Below, piece after piece: positions 5,572 to 6,914 of a stretch of DNA of 6,914 bases (positions are counted from its first letter, which is position 1; every line of letters starts with the position of its first letter). A program made the position numbers and the translations under genes. Source of the DNA: Desulfotomaculum sp. GTDB taxonomy: Bacteria > Bacillota > Desulfotomaculia > Desulfotomaculales > Nap2-2B. The stretch covers positions 1-6,914 of the forward strand of contig DMDI01000294.1 of the NCBI GenBank assembly GCA_003445555.1, in the 5' to 3' direction. Below the pieces are notes generated by a model. The model searched no databases and was not told the DNA's origin. It worked only from the letters and a program-made list of their open reading frames with translations.

Positions 5572-6914
5572 ATGCCCCAAGAAAAGGAACCAAAAGGAAT
5601 CACCAGGAGGCAGTTTTTAAAAGGCGCTACCGCCTTAGGCGCCTCGGCCCTTCTTTCCTCCTGTGGCTTTAAGGGGGAACCCGCTGGGGAACAACCAACC
5701 AAAATTCCCTCCCCCACCGAAACAATTCCTCCTGCTAAAGCGCCTACTCAAGAATCCTCTCCTATCCCCGAGCCTACTTCTACTCCAGAGATTGTTTCTA
5801 TCCCCGGGATTATCTTAACCGAGGAATACCTTAAAAACGCTTTTGCCGGCATTGGCGGCGAGGAGGTTATTACCAACGGTCAGGAGGAAGTTTCCGTGGT
5901 TCAATTTGGCCAGGAATATGTTTCCCAATCCTGGGGAGAAGAGATTAATTTTGCCAATTTACCCCAAAGCCCGATTAATTCTTTAAAATATTTAGTTTCC
6001 TTAGGCGTTTATCAGGGTCAAGAAGGCGTTTATTTTCCCGGAAAGCAAGGTGAAGAAGTTGTTTTTCCTCAACTAAAAGACTTGTCCTTTCCAACGTTAA
6101 CCTTAGAAAAGGTTCCTTTTGAAGGAGAGCAAAGGGAGCAAGAACACCCGGAATGGATTTTCCCCCAAGGCCTTGTCCTTCGTCCCGACACCCAGATGAC
6201 AGTCGTGGGCTTGCTTAATGACCCTAAACCAGAGGGGGAGATTACTGTTGATAAAGGGGCTCCCGGTGGCGAGCCTAACTCTGTCTTGGTTGCCTTTACC
6301 GACTATCTAAGAGCGGATGAAAACAACATCCCCCGCCACTACTTAGCCATTCTCCCCCTTCATTTTCCGGCCGACCCGGAAAACAAAAATACCCTCTCTC
6401 TTCAAAACTTCTTAAAAGCCAATGGTTATCAATATGACTCTCAAACAAAGGAGATTACCTTTATTGATCCCCAAACTGAAAAGCAGACTAGGGTGGGTCT
6501 TAACCTAATAGAAGAAGACTTTATCAAAGACTTAAGGCAGGAAACCGGTCTTGCCTTTGTGGACCAGATGAAAGGAGAGTTAATTAGAAACCCCGTTGTT
6601 CCCTATCCCGACCAGATGCCCGCTGTTTGGGAGCTTTCCAAACAAGAAGATGAGAAAGGAAACATCAGCTTTCTTCTCCAAGAAGAAAACGACCAAGGCG
6701 AACTGGTTCCCTATGCCCGAGCTTTTTATGATGAAGAGAAAGAGGGGTGGAAGTGGCAAAAGATTCTTTCTGCCGAGGAGAAATTAGCGCAAGTTCCCCA
6801 AATTGAAGGCCTAAAAGCCCTTTGGCAGGAAGAAAAGATTATTTATCAGGCCGAAGCGAATAATCCCTATGGCCTGGAGGAAGGAGAATACGCCGGAGAA
6901 TTTGTCCCTAATGT
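5572..6914 (+). CDS. Tat-exported lipoprotein, 3'-truncated by the window edge
   Basis: At least 447 residues; the frame is open at the right edge. The N-terminus is a textbook Tat lipoprotein signal: TRRQFLK (residues 11-17), hydrophobic GATALGASAL, and lipobox LSSC with the lipidated Cys31 (codon 5662-5664). A Pro/Thr/Ser/Glu-rich linker (about 32-75) follows, typical for holding a domain away from the membrane. Residues 75-330 hold no domain I recognise. From about residue 324 the protein matches the left-edge gene: RQETGLAF, NPVVPYP, then YDEEKEGWKWQKI. Between the last two blocks it has about 35 residues of other sequence where the left-edge protein carries LysM. ATG 5572 is the first start after an in-frame TAA (5560-5562) and places the signal 10 residues before the arginine pair. 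It uses more C-ending codons than the gene before it. Confidence 0.88.
   Translation, partial: MPQEKEPKGITRRQFLKGATALGASALLSSCGFKGEPAGEQPTKIPSPTETIPPAKAPTQESSPIPEPTSTPEIVSIPGIILTEEYLKNAFAGIGGEEVITNGQEEVSVVQFGQEYVSQSWGEEINFANLPQSPINSLKYLVSLGVYQGQEGVYFPGKQGEEVVFPQLKDLSFPTLTLEKVPFEGEQREQEHPEWIFPQGLVLRPDTQMTVVGLLNDPKPEGEITVDKGAPGGEPNSVLVAFTDYLRADENNIPRHYLAILPLHFPADPENKNTLSLQNFLKANGYQYDSQTKEITFIDPQTEKQTRVGLNLIEEDFIKDLRQETGLAFVDQMKGELIRNPVVPYPDQMPAVWELSKQEDEKGNISFLLQEENDQGELVPYARAFYDEEKEGWKWQKILSAEEKLAQVPQIEGLKALWQEEKIIYQAEANNPYGLEEGEYAGEFVPN

Noticed and set aside
5537..5620. ATG at 5537, close to the putative -10 box, as a leaderless start of the lipoprotein
   Set aside because: It is in a different frame and ends after 27 codons; only ATG 5572 leads into the twin-arginine signal.
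6596..6787. Plus-strand frame of 63 codons within the lipoprotein gene
   Set aside because: It is out of frame with the lipoprotein, whose frame here matches the paralogous gene at the left edge.
1..6914. CRISPR array, tRNA, phage or toxin-antitoxin modules
   Set aside because: I found no regularly spaced repeats, no tRNA-like cloverleaf arms with a CCA end, and no paired small genes.

Overview
The window comes from a bacterium that exports folded proteins by the Tat route. All three protein starts visible in it carry a twin-arginine signal (S/T-R-R-x-[FI]-L). The standard genetic code fits: none of the four large frames has an internal stop. Base composition is middling to AT-rich. Start codons lack well-placed Shine-Dalgarno sequences, and one gene looks nearly leaderless. 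The YFPET...GYPISE repeat in the second gene is a type I associate with Chloroflexota surface proteins. The weak use of Shine-Dalgarno sites and the small Tat/LysM proteins would also fit a Patescibacteria (CPR) genome. I cannot settle the phylum from this sequence, because there is no rRNA or housekeeping marker.

Layout, all major genes on +: (1) 1-1191, the 3' part of a gene whose start lies upstream of the window; it has a LysM domain followed by a C-terminal domain I do not recognise. (2) 1192-1464, an intergenic region with a nested palindromic REP-like element and a promoter. (3) 1465-4008, an 847-residue Tat-exported protein with a LysM domain, two LGFP-like GYP repeats and a C-terminal domain carrying HEAIH, a putative zinc-metallopeptidase motif. 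(4) 4009-4633, a gap holding one doubtful small ORF, a decayed IS481/IS3-type insertion sequence on the minus strand (about 4142-4583) and a strong extended -10 promoter just outside its end. (5) 4634-5395, a 253-residue Tat-exported protein of unknown function. (6) 5396-5571, a gap with a solo copy of the insertion-sequence end and a likely promoter. (7) 5572 to the window edge, a Tat lipoprotein (at least 447 residues) that runs off the right side.

The genes look like a locus of exported envelope proteins rather than a metabolic operon. Three starts have their own promoter-like upstream region, so they are probably transcribed separately in one direction. The clearest internal relationship is between the first and last genes. 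The fragment at the left edge and the lipoprotein at the right edge share a block of homology, and in the left copy a LysM module sits where the right copy has unrelated sequence. Peptidoglycan binding (LysM, LGFP-like repeats) plus a possible metallopeptidase suggests wall-associated proteins, but no substrate can be read from the sequence. No CRISPR, tRNA, rRNA or phage module was seen.
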